Assembly (NCBI GenBank): GCA_022661535.1
Contig: JAKULF010000004.1
Span: 1,240,001 to 1,304,000 of the forward strand
Length of the DNA stretch: 64,000 nucleotides
Direction of reading: 5' to 3'
From: Eutypa lata
Lineage: Eukaryota > Ascomycota > Sordariomycetes > Xylariales > Diatrypaceae
The position numbers and the translations under genes were made by a program. This document shows positions 11,312-23,854 of this stretch, piece after piece; within the stretch, counting starts at the first letter, position 1, and every line of letters begins with the position of its first letter. The notes under the pieces are model-generated. The model saw only the letters and a list, made by a program, of their open reading frames with translations. It searched no databases and was not told the DNA's origin.

Positions 11312-13188
11312 ATGCTCACTATGTCGAGGTTACCGTCTGACTCGTTCCTGCCAACCGGCGGAATGCATTTCAGCCCTACTCCCAACGATCGATCGTTCTC
11401 CCACGTCTTCTCAACAGCATCAACATCAACAACATCATCAGCACAAACCAACGGTCGTTCAACTTCAGGCATATCACCATTATCCCTACCACACGCACTA
11501 GATCAAATATCATACCTCGACGAATTGGCTGTGTTACCGCATTCCAATCACCATCGATCACAACGGCGGGGTCAGTCCAGCACCCGAGACCAACAACGGC
11601 AAGCCAGTCTATCCCCTACCAAACAATTGGCAACTTCGGACAGCACCTCGCCTATCCACCCACTTTCTAGTCCATCACAATCCGTTTCGCCTGAACGATC
11701 CAGCGTTCCTGCACTTACTCACCAATTGAAGCGTGTGGTTCTTCAAAATCGGAGGTTGTTGGAAAACTGGGAGGCTGAGCGAACACATCTGGAGGCGAAC
11801 CGGGCCCGAGCAGAGGAGGTGTACAAGGAAGAGCGGGAGATTATGGACGAGGAACGGGTTATCTGGCAAGAGGAAAAGGCTCATATTGAAAATGAACTAC
11901 TGGAGTGGAAGAGGCGGGCTGAGGTAGCTGAATCCGAGCGAGATAACGCTCGCAAGGAGGTGGATGCCCTCCGCAAACAATGTGACATTTACCGCAGATT
12001 AGCAAGCAGTTCACCGAGCGGAAGGGCATCTGGTAGCTCCGCTGGGACTCCGGTAGCAACGGGAAGTGGCAGCTCTAGTAGTGCCGGAGATCGGTTAACC
12101 TCGGTACAGTTTAAGGACCCAGTAAGTGGTTTGTCTCCGTTGACGGGTCCCCCGTTCTCTGGCCATGGCAGAGGTACTACTATGCCTGAATCGAAACCAT
12201 TTGAACCCTTGGATCCCCGTATGCAATCCGCCTCTTCGACCGCCTCTCCGCAAAGCGCCGAGCAAGACCGGATCCCATCGATTAATATATCTGAAGTGAT
12301 TCCTGGTCTTGAAGGAATCCGGGTCAAGAGGCCTGCTCTCGAGAGATCCACCTTCACCGACGACACAGTATCATCTTCCTCTTCCAAAAGCGATTCGTCG
12401 AGTTCGAAATCTCGATCCAACCCAGCCCAGATGACTAAGCAGGCTCTTGAGGCACCGGAAACATCGAGACTCACACTACATGCTGGCCACACACCGAACC
12501 ATTCCATCTCTCTATCCCGCCTTCAGACTGTCGAGTCCACACGAGCTGCAAACACTGCCGATAGTTCCGGTGCTGCAACACCAACGCAGGAATTAGTTGA
12601 GCCTGCTTTAGGTAGTGAACAGCCTGCTCTGGAAGATGCGGGTGTACTCCCGGCTCCTGTTCTCGAGGATACGGAGCAGGATGGGGAGCCAATGGGTTAT
12701 ATGGATCCTAGCGAGGGTGACCGACCCCTGGAAGGTCCATTGCAACTAAGGAATCGCCCTGCTTCCGACGAGCCCTTTTTGAGGAGACTATCCGACAAAC
12801 TCGAAGACTTTATCCGAAGCAATGATACTACACCAACCGTACTGCGGGCAACAGGGGTAGTTTCGCCACCGGCGCAGAGCCCCCCACAACAAGCTGCTGA
12901 TGCCGGTATTGGTGGAGGTGGAGATATTGTTGAAGCAGCTCCTGCCGGCCTTCCAGACAATGATGATGGAGTCATCCCATTGAAACGTAAGCAGCTTCCA
13001 AATTTGTTCACCCATTGTTCCCATTAGACCAAGAAACTCTTCGAACCTTGTTGAATGTCAACTCTTGAGGAGGTTCTAGATGCCCCTCCTTAATTCATGA
13101 AACTTATCCAGCAGTAATGACTAACTTTGTCATTACAGTCAAGAGCACCAGTAACTTTGGTCTTCCTCTAGGCGAAGCTAAGAACTAG
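11312..13188 (+). CDS. Conserved fungal coiled-coil protein of unknown function
   Basis: Two exons: 11312-12986 and 13139-13188, joined by a 152-nt GT-AG intron (acceptor ...TTACAG). Total 1725 nt, 574 residues. Reading through the donor would give a short unrelated tail; splicing instead gives a C-terminus L-K-L-K-S-T-S-N-F-G-L-P-L-G-E-A-K-N, a compact motif that looks conserved. Layout: a Ser/Thr/Pro-rich disordered N-terminus (1-130), a long Glu/Arg-rich coiled coil (about 133-230), then a low-complexity Ser/Gly/Pro segment with a short motif I-N-I-S-E-V-I-P-G-L-E-G-I near 325. There are two possible start codons (11312 and 11321). No enzyme motif, signal peptide or membrane segment. The layout suggests a scaffold or signalling adaptor (inference); I do not recognise the gene. 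Confidence 0.85.
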
Positions 13189-16100
13189 GGAGAACTGGGG
13201 CATGAGCAACAACAGGTGGACTAGCAAAGGCCTTCCGGCAAGCAGACACCCGAACAGACGGAACTCGAGCAACCTACCTCAAACCCAGCTTCCAATCCAC
13301 CTTAAGCCATGATATGGCATTCATACTACCTCACAGACTTTGACGTGTCACACATGAGACTATCGCTTTGTCAGCACCGCAACTGATACGGAGCTACCAT
13401 TCGATACCAAGTCCGAACGAGATCGAAGCGCGCCACGTGAACGACAGGCATTTCTACTCGCCATAATTATATCCTTCTCTTTTTATCATGAAATTTTCAC
13501 CCCAGCGTTTGTTTTATTTGGAATAGGAATCTGGGAAGTGGGGGCTTATCTTGCTATTCTTTTATGATACTCCCAAGGCATGACATGTTATGATGGCGGC
13601 GAAAAGAAGATTCCTCTTGCACATAGCATCACACACTCTGAATACCCCTTTTTCCCCAAAACGTCTTTGATACCTTTTGCCTGTTTATAGCCCCTCGTGC
13701 ACGGAATTATCCTGCCACCTGTCTTCTCTTTCTTTTTGTTATCTCTGTCGACCGCATGGAGTTCGACGGAGTTGGGGATCCCCTACGAGACGCGATGAAA
13801 AGAAAATTGGCATTGGATTGGCGCATTCTAGACATCATCATTATCACTATATCCTGTACACAGGCGGACGGACTACTTACTCCCTTGCCTATTTTTTCTA
13901 CTCTTGTTATTTTAGCCTGTTCAGCCCAGCATTGGTGGCGGTCTATGTCAGTTTTTTTTATTAACCCACGAGGGGAAATGTATATGAAGGAAGAAGAAAA
14001 CAAAAAGAAATTGCGGCTCACGCCGGATCTTTGGACCATACATATAAGACGGTACAACCAAAAGAAAAACAAGAGATCACTCTTAACGCATCCGCCTATA
14101 TACGAGAACCGGATTGCTGCTATTACTACTGTATGCACATACAATAAACATAACAAAACGCACATTTTTACCTTGGGTGTTCATCACACACGCAGAGCGA
14201 ACGACGGGTGAGAAGAGGGGTTGGAGACTGGACTCCAGTGGATGATAGATACTGTACTTACTAGGTGTGTGTGTCACGGGTGATACTTACGGAAGAAGCC
14301 TAGGAGAAGAAAGAAAAAAGGTGCCTTGAGATCCTGAGGTTGTTCGTTATTGATCGATGATAATGACGGGCGGGCGGGTGTACGTACAGATTAGAAAAGA
14401 AATTATGAAAAACTTAACAGCGAGCAAGAATCATTCGATACGAAGAATTGTGAATATCGTGATACCTAGTTGAAGGTTTGCATAGTGAAGTCGTGTAGTT
14501 TATCGATGTGGCATATCTAAAGACAACTAGGGCTAATCAATCTATGATAAATCGAATATACGAGACTTTATAGGCCGTAGATAATACCTTCCGGAACTTC
14601 TTATACATGCATGGTAGGTATCTGCTCTGTTTGTAAAGTGAAATAGTATAATGTTTATGCTCTCTTTACCATCAGAGCAAACACCTCGTCTATTCCATTA
14701 TAGCAGCAAGTCTTGCCAAGGCCGTCTTGACAAAAGTCAAACGCAAACATACCACCGTACCACAGCAGTCATCACATGACTGATGTTCTATCCCCAGAGG
14801 GTTATTATTCCACCTTTTCTCGCTTGCCATGCTCTCCATTCCAGTCTTTTCCCTCCTGGGGCTCTTCGTCCTCTACGTTTACTGGAAAATTATGACAAGT
14901 TCCACCGCAATAGATGCTTCATGCCATATAACATCTGCCCAAGTTTCCCTTCCAATCCTCAGTAACCCCTATCCAATAAGCTATGTCTTACGGAATGGAT
15001 GGCGGTAAGGAGTGGCTGAACGTCATTGTAGGATGTGCTTAGGGAAGCGATAATAAAAGTAATTATTAACCTTTACAAACCGGGTACGTTCGATACGAGG
15101 AGAGTGTCTGTCGATTTTACGCGAAGAAAAAGAGAACGCATTTTATACATGCCCTATTTCACTTTACAGGAATATTGTTGCCCATGCCGAGGGGCGATGT
15201 CCGCATTAACATTAGCCGCGACTATCAGAGGGATGGATGTCGGAGAGGTTCCTGGAGGCAGATTTCAACCGTGCTGCGTTTGTCTTGCATATGGTTTACT
15301 TGTACATCTATTTAAAACCAACTCCCTCGAGACCAACTTGATGATATCTAACAAATGTAACTGCTCGCTACTTGACCCACCCATCTCTTAGCATTTGACC
15401 TGGGTTCGCAGAACACAAGATATTTATTCATCTTCGACTTTACCTGAGAAGTACACTATTATGGCGTTCCGTATTAAATGTCAGGTGACAAGGCGACGAG
15501 GCGGGTATTACGAAGCAGTAAGAGGCGTAATTGCCTGGTATTTTTGTTCCTATTCTGCCTTGGTTTCACTGCTTTTTTAGACCATGCGAACTGGTTGATA
15601 TGCTCGCCGTTACTTAATACATGAAGACGTAATTCCGCACCAATCATCCGGGGGGTGAGATTGACGTTTCGTCATCTCATCAGATTTCACTGCATATTTA
15701 GACCATACAAGCAGGTCAGTGGCCTACACCCTGAGCTACCTCCGTACTCTGCCCGTCCTTCTTCGGGATAGCAACAATACCTAACTCAAGCCGCCGAATT
15801 GAATTATTTGGCAACGCTTTGCTGCATTATAACACACACATGCTGTTCTTCTAATGCACTGCTAAATTACCATCCAACATCCCTTTCCTATCCCTGTAGT
15901 CATTCAACGGGTTGTTATAGACTCAAATCCCAGTGAAAGTGCGCCTTATCCCGGCCTTTCGATTTTCAACCTCCACGCCCTGGTGCAATTCAAAGCTACC
16001 CAATGACCCAAAGGATTTACTATCCAGAAAAGTCGGCCAACCAGAATAGTCCGGGACACACAGCCGGGATAGGCAGCAAAACTCCAGCCAAAGGCGCCTT

Positions 16101-17808
16101 GTGTAGGCTAAAAATGCAGTGAAAGCAACCTTATTTTCACATTCGGACGCTTTATTCATCCAATGATATTCGCTTTAGCGAGTGGAGCAAAGCGTTGGAT
16201 GGATTGATATGTAGGTGGTAATCTCGGGACCGATCTTGGCAGGTAAATTGTTCACTGTAGGTAAGTACCTAATTCATTGGCTGAAGTGGCTAATCAACCG
16301 GAGACTGAAAGCATTATATTACTTATATTACGGGTAACACACAGGCAGCTTGTATGGGACAGCATTTTATGCGTCTATGGTTCTTTTTACTTATTATATT
16401 ACAATGGGGTAGGATGTTGTAAGTTAATATGAACGTCATGGCATCTTGTCAAGTTTTGTAGGCAATGGCACATTCGTTGATAGACACCATAACATCATAC
16501 CCTTTACCCCTATTCAGTTTACTATGCAAGCTTTCAATTCTGTAAAGCCTTTAAACTTGGGTGTTTCATAATATACACCACGTACATAATCTTGATTATA
16601 GCTAGTTCGTAACTAGACAATGAGTATATGGAGGGAATTGAGAGTTTTCAATAATCTCTACTTATTCGGCTTTAGTTGCGAGCGAATAAAATAGCTTTTC
16701 CTAGTTCATAGATAACAGTGTGGCTGATTGGCATCTAGGACAATTGCTAAACAATCCAAGAATAAGAAATTATAATGTCTTGTGAGGGGAAGTGAAGTAT
16801 TATTCTTTGCAAGGTTTTCAGCATTCCTGGAAATCCTTCATCTGATTTGGAATTCACTATATAAATGTATAAACCACAGTCAATACTCGCTTTAAACCCT
16901 GCTGTCTTATCTTCTCTAGATTGCATATTGTTACTGCTGTCGCTATGATTTTAATACGTGCTGATTCCCCTGTCCAAATCGTGCTAGAATTTGCAATGAG
17001 TCGTCTAGGAATACCGCCAGAGATTTCAGGAAAGTATTTACCATAAAAGGGTGCTTGCGCCTCAGGTTCTCAAATATCAACAGCACTGCCATATTGACGG
17101 TCTTGCTGGTACCATATTAGAACCTTAAAACATCACTCTGCTTGTGTGATACAGACATTGTAGTAATGCGGGAAGAAGAATAAGGGGTTCACACGGGAGC
17201 ATAATGTGAAGTACTATTCTTCATTCTCAAGGCCATTCATGAAATTAAAAGAGGAAGTACTACGTACCAAATCTGCGTACAGAATCGTGGATAAAGCAGT
17301 GGAGAGGTGCTTTGATCTATCACGGGTTCCAGAACGGGTCTGTTGCACCATGGATAGGCAGGTAGGTAAGTTGTCGAGTAGATAGACGAGCCACCGATGA
17401 GTACATTGCAGCTGGTATTAAGAGAAATAAGAGGGGCGAGTAAATAGATTATATATTTATGGTAATTTAGAATCTAACCTTTGAGGGTTTTCCGGAGGGG
17501 TTGAGATGAGTTTGTTGATATAGACCCCGCATTCGGACATTATACTAATCTCCGAGTACCCCTGGGAGTAGGCTTCGAATATATTTCCAACTTTGCTCCT
17601 CCATAATGTGCTATATTTAACACTTCAAGCTCGCCCCTCTACAGCGTCTGACACTCTACTTCCCACTATGCTTAGTTTTGCCGCAAATTGCGATTTCAGT
17701 AAGGGGTAAGTTTGGTAGTCTTCTCTCTGTGTTTACTAGACTAGATATCCTTTGCCCCTTTACCATCCTTACTGTCGCCCTTAACGAGCACATATAGCTA
17801 CAAGTGTT
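13189..17808. other. 4.6-kb intergenic region; no supported gene
   Basis: The first several hundred bases are pyrimidine- and A-rich 3' flank of the coiled-coil gene. Frames of 60-150 codons around 13.7-14.2 kb and 15.0-15.6 kb overlap on both strands and lack motifs. 16.2-17.6 kb is AT-leaning with no coding signal. Confidence 0.5.
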
Positions 17809-17830
17809 CTCTCTCTCTCTCTCTCTCTCT
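17809..17830. repeat. (CT)11 microsatellite
   Basis: Uninterrupted CT dinucleotide run of 22 bp, just upstream of the coding-like stretch at 17.95 kb. Confidence 0.9.
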
Positions 17831-17946
17831 AAAACTATGGAACAAGTTATTCAGCCATTGGTGCTAACCGCGGACTGTTTCACGCAGTCACACGGGAACC
17901 CTGAGCGACATTCATCCTATGCAACCGTAATCTCGAAGCTGGTACT

Positions 17947-18240
17947 GAGGCAAAGACCTAGCTCAAGCAGGAGGGTATTATGGTGCGTCAATAGGCGATG
18001 GAAATCAACTAGATGGAGGAAAGGGCGCAGTGGTTGACCCCGAGACAAACCTTGCGGATTTTATCAACTACTATTCTGTTGCACTTGGTTTGCTGAAAAC
18101 GGCCGCCACTAGCTTCGCAGAGGGAGATTTGGGCTCGAAGATTGGCGCGGAGATCATCGTTCAGCTGATTGCCAATGATAAGGGCCAGTACGTAGGAGAC
18201 TATCATTTAGAGCCAAAGATAGCGAGACGAAACACGTCCT
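17947..18240 (+). pseudogene. Coding-like stretch of unknown family, probably a broken gene
   Basis: A stop-free frame starts just after a TGA at about 17944-17946 and runs past 18200. It translates into a plausible globular sequence: a Gly/Tyr-rich start, a D-G-N-Q-L-D-G-G-K-G turn, a conserved-looking V-D-P-E-T-N-L segment and an amphipathic A-T-S-F-A-E-G-D-L-G-S-K-I-G-A-E-I-I helix region, then degenerates after about 18230. The frame upstream (from ATG at 17837) is a different one and no good splice pair joins them. There is no ATG in the main frame. I therefore read it as a decayed gene or one exon of a gene I could not assemble. Family not recognised. Confidence 0.35.
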
Positions 18241-18600
18241 GTCGCTGGAATGTTATCACACTCATTTGTGATACGGCCATCCTCACAGCGAATATATCAA
18301 GTCGTTGATGGCATCTTGGTAGCAGAAAACCGCCTTATGACAGCCAAGGTGAGAAAAACACATTAAGGTCAGGGGAGAGGTTGCGTTTCTTGAGTTTCAC
18401 TCCGTAATATTAGAGCTGCTGATAATGTGTTGATATATTGGCATACATGTATATACCGCAACTAGAAAGGAGAAACGGGTTCCCGAACGCCTAAGCCCAG
18501 TACTCGCTTATTGCCTTTCCACCCAAGTTTCATTGAAGTTAATCCACTCACCAATAACCAGAAACATTCTAGATGCTAGGTAGGCACATACACATCCACA
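18241..18600. other. Intergenic; 3' flank of ISN1
   Basis: No coding frame or RNA gene seen between the degraded stretch and the ISN1 stop codon. Confidence 0.5.
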
Positions 18601-20369
18601 TCAAGAGATCTTCTTCTCCATAAACTCCGCCAGTTCATCCAGCAATTCCACCGTCTCCGAGGGGTTCGCAATCCAGGCAGTAGTACCGACAGCGCGGGCC
18701 TTGAAGTCGTTGCTGCCGGCACTGAGGAACTGGTCGCCGACATGTAGCGTATACTCACCACTAATGGGGGTGCCATGCTCATCGCCAAACCACTTCTGGC
18801 AAACGCTCACGCCCCAGCTCTTATCGCCGATATCCACAAAGACATCGCGGCCGCCGTTGAAGGCGCAGAAGGGCACGACCTGGTTGGTGAAATCACGGCC
18901 GCCGACGCTGATCTCGAGGATCTTCTGGACGACGAGGACGGTCTCCTCGAGGGACTCGCGCGGGATGCGCGTGGCGGGGTCGGTGGGGATGATGCCGACG
19001 GCGCGGTCCTTGCGCATCAGCGTGGCGGGGAGGTTCATGGTCTTGACGCAGTCGCGCAGGGCGGCCTCGGCGACGTCCAGCAGGGCCTCGATGGCGGCGT
19101 CGGACCAGGCCGCCATCTCGGGGGTGAGCCAGCGGTGGATGGGCACGGGGGCCAGCAGGTGCGGCGACGACGGGCTGAACTCGAACAGGTAGTTGGCCTC
19201 GCCGCCCATGATGACGACGTTCTGGCGCTGCTGTGGCGTCAGGTCCGCCGAGCCCGCCACCGCGTCCAGCAGCCCGTGCAGCCGCTCGTAGTACCGGTCC
19301 GCGGTCGTGTAGCCGGCCGCCGTCACGATGCCGATCCGCACGTTCTTGCGCAGCAGGTCCAGCATCCGCGCGATGACGGGGTTGTCGGGCTCCAGGCTCC
19401 GCCCGTCGTCGTAGAGCGTGACGTCCCCGTCGAACGTCGCCAGCCGCAGGTGCCCGTACGTCGTCACGGCCATCAGCTGCGCCGTGTTGAGGATCAGCCG
19501 CACGTCGTTGAACGACGGCGGCACGAACCGCCGCGACGAGATGTACCGCTTGCGGTCCTGGAACTTGAAGGCCGCCTCCAGCGGCAGCCGCGTGAAGAAG
19601 TTGCCGATGCTTGGCACCAGGAGCCGCAGCTTCGACGGCACCTTGTTGCCCGCCGTCTGGTGCGCGACTGTGATAGGAGGCGTTAGTGGAGGTTGGCATT
19701 GCGCTACCTACTATAGCGCACACGTTCTTCGAATGGCAGAGGCTTACTATGGTCATCGAGCATGAGTTCAACATCTCTGAATATCTCGGCATAGCGACGG
19801 TGGGCTTCTTCAGTTGCCTGAGTAACATTGTAGCGGGTTGTCTCGAATACCCCTGTTGGCTGAGAGTAGAGCACGAAGGGAACGGCGAGCAACCCCTTGA
19901 TCCATTCTACTTTACGTTAGTCTTTGCCTATGACATAAAGTCGAAAACCACGAAGTTATATTATTTTGAGGATGTTGTAGTACGCCAATAACTATTAATA
20001 ATTATAGGGGTATCCGGTGACAAAGCCCAGTCCAAAACCCACTCCTTATCGTCGTCGGCCTTAGACCCAATGCGGACCCCACTCGAGAACCCCACGATCT
20101 CAAACCGCAACAACGAAAGGAATGGAAGATGCGGTGAAAGGAGACGAGCAATATCTGTCGATATGGAGGGAAGAAATAAATGGCAACTAAGTAAATTACC
20201 TATGAATTGATCTCTCCTATGCGTCTTCAGAGCATCTGCAGTAGAAATCGGTTCGCATTAGTCTCAGCCATTCATCTGATGTTTAGTTGGTCGTTTGCCC
20301 CTTGTTCGGCAGGTTGTTAACGACGTCATATTGGCCAAACTCACATTCCACCCGGTACCGTGTCGTCAT
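18601..20369 (-). CDS. ISN1: IMP-specific 5'-nucleotidase
   Basis: Four exons on the minus strand: 20369-20345 (25 nt), 20235-20200 (36 nt), 19906-19748 and 19667-18601. Sum 1287 nt, 428 residues, close to the roughly 450 of the yeast protein. The enzyme dephosphorylates IMP to inosine in purine salvage in the cytosol. The first exon gives M-T-T-R-Y-R-V-E and the second completes Y-A-L-K-T-H-R-R-D-Q-F-I, the conserved ISN1 N-terminus; then E-W-I-K-G-L-L-A-V-P-F-V-L. The main exon has K-L-R-L-L-V-P-S-I-G-N-F-F-T-R-L-P-L-E and the HAD-like catalytic F-D-G-D-V-T-L-Y (aspartates near residues 153 and 155). Introns are 109, 293 and 80 nt, all GT-AG. The main exon is markedly GC-rich. Every family block is present, so the gene looks functional. 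Confidence 0.95.
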
Positions 20370-22526
20370 CGCAACTTAATTTCGGTGAGATGTTTAGGAA
20401 CTGCAAATTAGAAGAGGAAATCGTCTTGCGAGCAAAGTAGAGAGAAGAAAAGAAGAGTAGAAGAGCAGTAATATTACAATGGCTGAGTCAAGATCAGAAG
20501 TTGGTCGTTATAAATAAGTAAGAATGAGGAACAGGTCTAGAGCTCACTAGTTAGACGCTGCAGCGCTAACTAATAAAGTCCCGCCCGGAGCTACAGTGGG
20601 GGCTGGTATGCGTTATGGATTATTTAGGTTTAGCGTATCTCACTACACGGTGTACGTATCTGAGACTGTCGCTTTAGCTTCATCATTACCGCTTTCTTAT
20701 CGCGTCAGTCAGCATCATAAGCATTGGCATTTGCTGGCGTGCTTCTGGTCAGCGTTGCTTTTGACAGGTGGAGAATCAATAGGCCTAGGTACGTTTTAAG
20801 ATACTGTATAGAGATAAGACAGCTCGAATATAATGCAAGATAAGATAACTGCATCGTGCATGTATTATCCCCAGATCCGGCACCTCCCCTAGCTTAAGGC
20901 CCCCAGACTCCATTGTGTGTTCTTCCGTACCTTGCATAGCTACCCGAACGCAAGGTGGTATCCATCCCACCACACTGCAGTCCACTAGTGTATGTGGTCA
21001 GCTGAGGCTACACACGGCAGGTAGCCTAGACTGCCTATCAATCTATTGTACGCCTCAATGGCCACCTCCTAGCAGCACGGTTAGAGGACATAGGCTTTGA
21101 CTTGAGTGTCGGATGCCGACTAATTGGTTCTGGTGCTGCCATAAATATCTAGTCAACGGGATACAATATAAAACTGACGTGGTAGCAGTGGTTGGGATCG
21201 TGCGTCCGGATGTTACACAACATGGCTATGTGCGGGATCTAAGAGGTGACACCGTTAAGTTGGGACTAACTAACTACACAGCTATGGTTATGTATCATAT
21301 AGTCTGAGGTAGGTATCTAACAATAGATACATATGTTCTTGTTAATTAGTTGCTAGTGGACAATACCACTCTTAAGTGGGCGTCTCGGCTATTGGCAAAG
21401 TGGCGTAGATAGCTTCAGATCATGCTCCGTCGTTAACCTGATTAGAGAATGGTCGTCTTACAGTGTGACATTTACGTCGTCTGGTGACTACCAGATAGAA
21501 CGAGGCGAATACAACGTCCTACAGAATCCCCCTTTTCCTATTTAGTACATGATATAAGTATATCTAAGTATCTCCTTCGCTTAAGTCTACATGAAGTAGA
21601 AATAGTCACGCCAACATACATATTAGACCATAGCATACATTACTCACTATTTCAGTACACTTCAGCGTTTCGGCGCTTAAAGACAATTGTTGCGGGTGAC
21701 GTCTTGTCGCCGCGAGTTGGGTATTGCTTTTTCACTGTTACTTAGATCTCTTTTAATAGTCTCGAAGTTTGTAGCAACATAATTGGACGCGGCTAAGGTA
21801 TCCGAATTTCTTCTGCGACGTCTTCTTGTAATACGCCAGCCTAATTATTTTCACTCATTTAAGTAAAAGGGAAGTCTAAATATTGGGATGATTTACTTCT
21901 TAATCCATTAATTTGCTCTAATATATCCGCACTAATAAGATGCAATCTTAGTTAATGCTATTTTGAAGATACTCGCAAGTGTTTCCCAGAATTAGTATTA
22001 ATCATGTATCCTCGAGTCGTGGATGGTTCACAAGGTAAAAGTCTCTGTCTTTTGGCCCTTTATGTGATGGTTATACCATACCTAGAGTTAACTTTACATC
22101 ACACGCTCTTAACGCACGAAGGGATGCTATCATTATCATCCCTCTCCAAAAGGAAGTTGGAAGATAGATACTGAGTTCCTCTCGTCGTCTAATAATGATC
22201 AGGACGAATGTAAGACAGCCCCAGTGTTTGTAGATAGTTCTACTTTAAGCAGCTCTAACACTCACCATTTCTAATCATTGATTTTGGGAACTTGTTGAAC
22301 ACAGTAGGAATTGTAAGACAGTTGGCTACCAAACTACACAAAAAGAAAAGTAAATTAATGAATAGCTAACTTCTTCTGCGGAGCATTGCCGTCTGCTCGT
22401 ACTATAACTGCGGCAAGATTCAGTTGGCCGTGAAGCATGCTTCCAGTATCGTCACGCTAGAGCCTCTCATTCATGATTTAATAATAATCTGGCTTCTTGT
22501 CTCTCTAATACCCATAGATTCAATGC
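20370..22526. other. 2.2-kb intergenic region; no supported gene
   Basis: Presumed ISN1 promoter at its left end. Frames of 60-78 codons at 20.6, 20.9 and 21.1 kb show no motif. The rest, especially 21.3-22.4 kb, is AT-leaning with many stops in all frames and looks like decayed or non-coding sequence at the edge of the accessory island. Confidence 0.5.
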
Positions 22527-23040
22527 TTAGTCAAAGGTTCGAACTCGCCGCGGACCTTGTTCTTCCAAGCGTTCAAACAAGAGGGCCCAGAACCCTCCCT
22601 CCGGCTTGCTCGGGATCCCGACACTAACCCATCTCCTCTCCATCATGGTCGGTAGGGGCTGCCTGCCATCTTCTAGATCCTCGATCTCTCTCTCTTCATT
22701 ATCAGCGAGATTGGTCACGAATCCGTACCTATTGTAGCTATCGAACCGCTTGGCACCGAGTAGGAGAAGGCGTTGGCACTCCTCGTCCTCGACATTTTTG
22801 GTCGGGATCCCTGTACATGGGCGGGTTGATGGCATCGAAGCCTAAGAACTCGAAGTCTAGAGCCGTCGCGTACCAGAGAATTATGAACCCCCCACGCGAT
22901 GGCCATGCCAACACTGAGACGCTATTTTCGATAAAGGAGATACGATCTGTGGGCGGTAGTCTGTATCTTTCTGAAGGAGCAGCCTGGCCAAGATACTGCC
23001 GCTTATAGTTAGGGTTTCTTAGATGCTCCGGGGTCCTCAT
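22527..23040 (-). pseudogene. Small hypothetical protein gene with a one-base frameshift
   Basis: ATG at 23040 opens a frame that reads coherently to about residue 80 (ending M-Y-R-D-P-D-Q), after which coding character continues in the next frame (V-E-D-E-E-C-Q-R-L-L-L-L-G-A) to a stop at 22527. The switch falls in a run of five A near 22792-22796 (plus strand T5); with one base less the two halves join smoothly into about 170 residues. The composite resembles the many small fungal hypothetical proteins with a D-E-C-x-x-L-x-x-L-G-A segment and an aromatic W-V-S-V-G-x-P block. No function known. A homopolymer indel may be a real mutation or a sequencing error. Confidence 0.5.
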
Positions 23041-23424
23041 TGTGTTATTACATCAAGGCTAGCAAGGTTGCAAGTGGAAGCCCTGTGGGAGAGTGTAGCG
23101 TTTGGGTGGCGTGGTTATTACCAGTTAAAGATTAGAAAAACCGCCCAAAATAAATTTACACGGGATAGTATGTATGCTATAACAAGATAGTCGGTAGGTG
23201 TCGTTGGCCTTAAATACCTTAAATATAAACATGTGTTAGTACTACTCCACGTGATGAGGGGTAAAGAAGATTCTTCGCCCAAATTGAGCGCCCCGTATAG
23301 TTGATATTTGACATCCACAGATAGATAAAGTTTCCGCTTGGGGGCTACATGGATGTTGCAATTTTTGAGTTCTACAGGCTGGCCTGAGACTATCTGGACC
23401 TGTACGAATAGTGCTCGGCACGAA

Positions 23425-23758
23425 TCACCTCCTATCAACTGACCTCTTCTTCTTGGTTGTGGTGGTAGCAGTTTTTTCTTTAGACTTAGACTTGCCGCCA
23501 CCATACCCTCCTTCCACAGTAGTGACGGCGCCATTGTTACTATTTCCTCCTGCAGACGGAGTGCTATTTATTCTACCGCTGGTATGAGCTGGAGTGGTGC
23601 TGTTAGCATACGCAATTTGTGCATCACTAGGGAACATCACAAAGGTCGTTCCTAATAAAAACTAGTGTACAGGATTCTGTCGGCTTTCTGAAAGTCGGCG
23701 CTGGTGCCAAGGAATACAGGATATTGGGGGTTTAGGTCGGTAGCGTATGCTGCCCTCT
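23425..23758 (-). pseudogene. MAT1-2-1-type copy A: middle-exon fragment lacking exon 1 and HMG box
   Basis: Homologous to exon 2 of copies B, C and D. It starts after an acceptor-like CTAG at 23759-23762 and translates to N-P-Q-Y-P-V-F-L-G-T-S-A-D-F-Q-K-A-D-R-I-L-Y, matching copy B N-P-S-F-Q-D-R-V-Y-L-G-T-I-A-D-F-D-K-V-G-I. A TAG at 23654-23652 and a frameshift follow; coding similarity resumes at 23640 and reaches a Lys-rich linker (G-G-K-S-K-S-K-E-K-T, then K-K-K-R) matching copy B. The similarity ends there at a stop at 23425, and no HMG box follows. Exon 1 is also absent: the position it should occupy is covered by the gene at 23855 on the opposite strand. It is the most truncated of the four copies. 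Confidence 0.65.
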
Positions 23759-23854
23759 CTAGGTACCTACTTCAAACAGAGCGTATCGGGATGCCCCTCG
23801 ACTATTATACAAAATTCGCAACTTACAGATCCAAAAACCTAGTTCAAAGAAAGA

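Noticed and set aside
13677..14211. Overlapping 95-152 codon frames on both strands
   Set aside because: Mutually overlapping with no coding bias; probably 3' flank of the coiled-coil gene.
19987..20110. Open, protein-like stretch on the minus strand (R-F-E-I-V-G-F-S-S-G-V-R-I-G) upstream of ISN1 exon 3
   Set aside because: It falls inside ISN1 intron 2, with no start or splice partner; kept as intron sequence, though it could be an old insertion.
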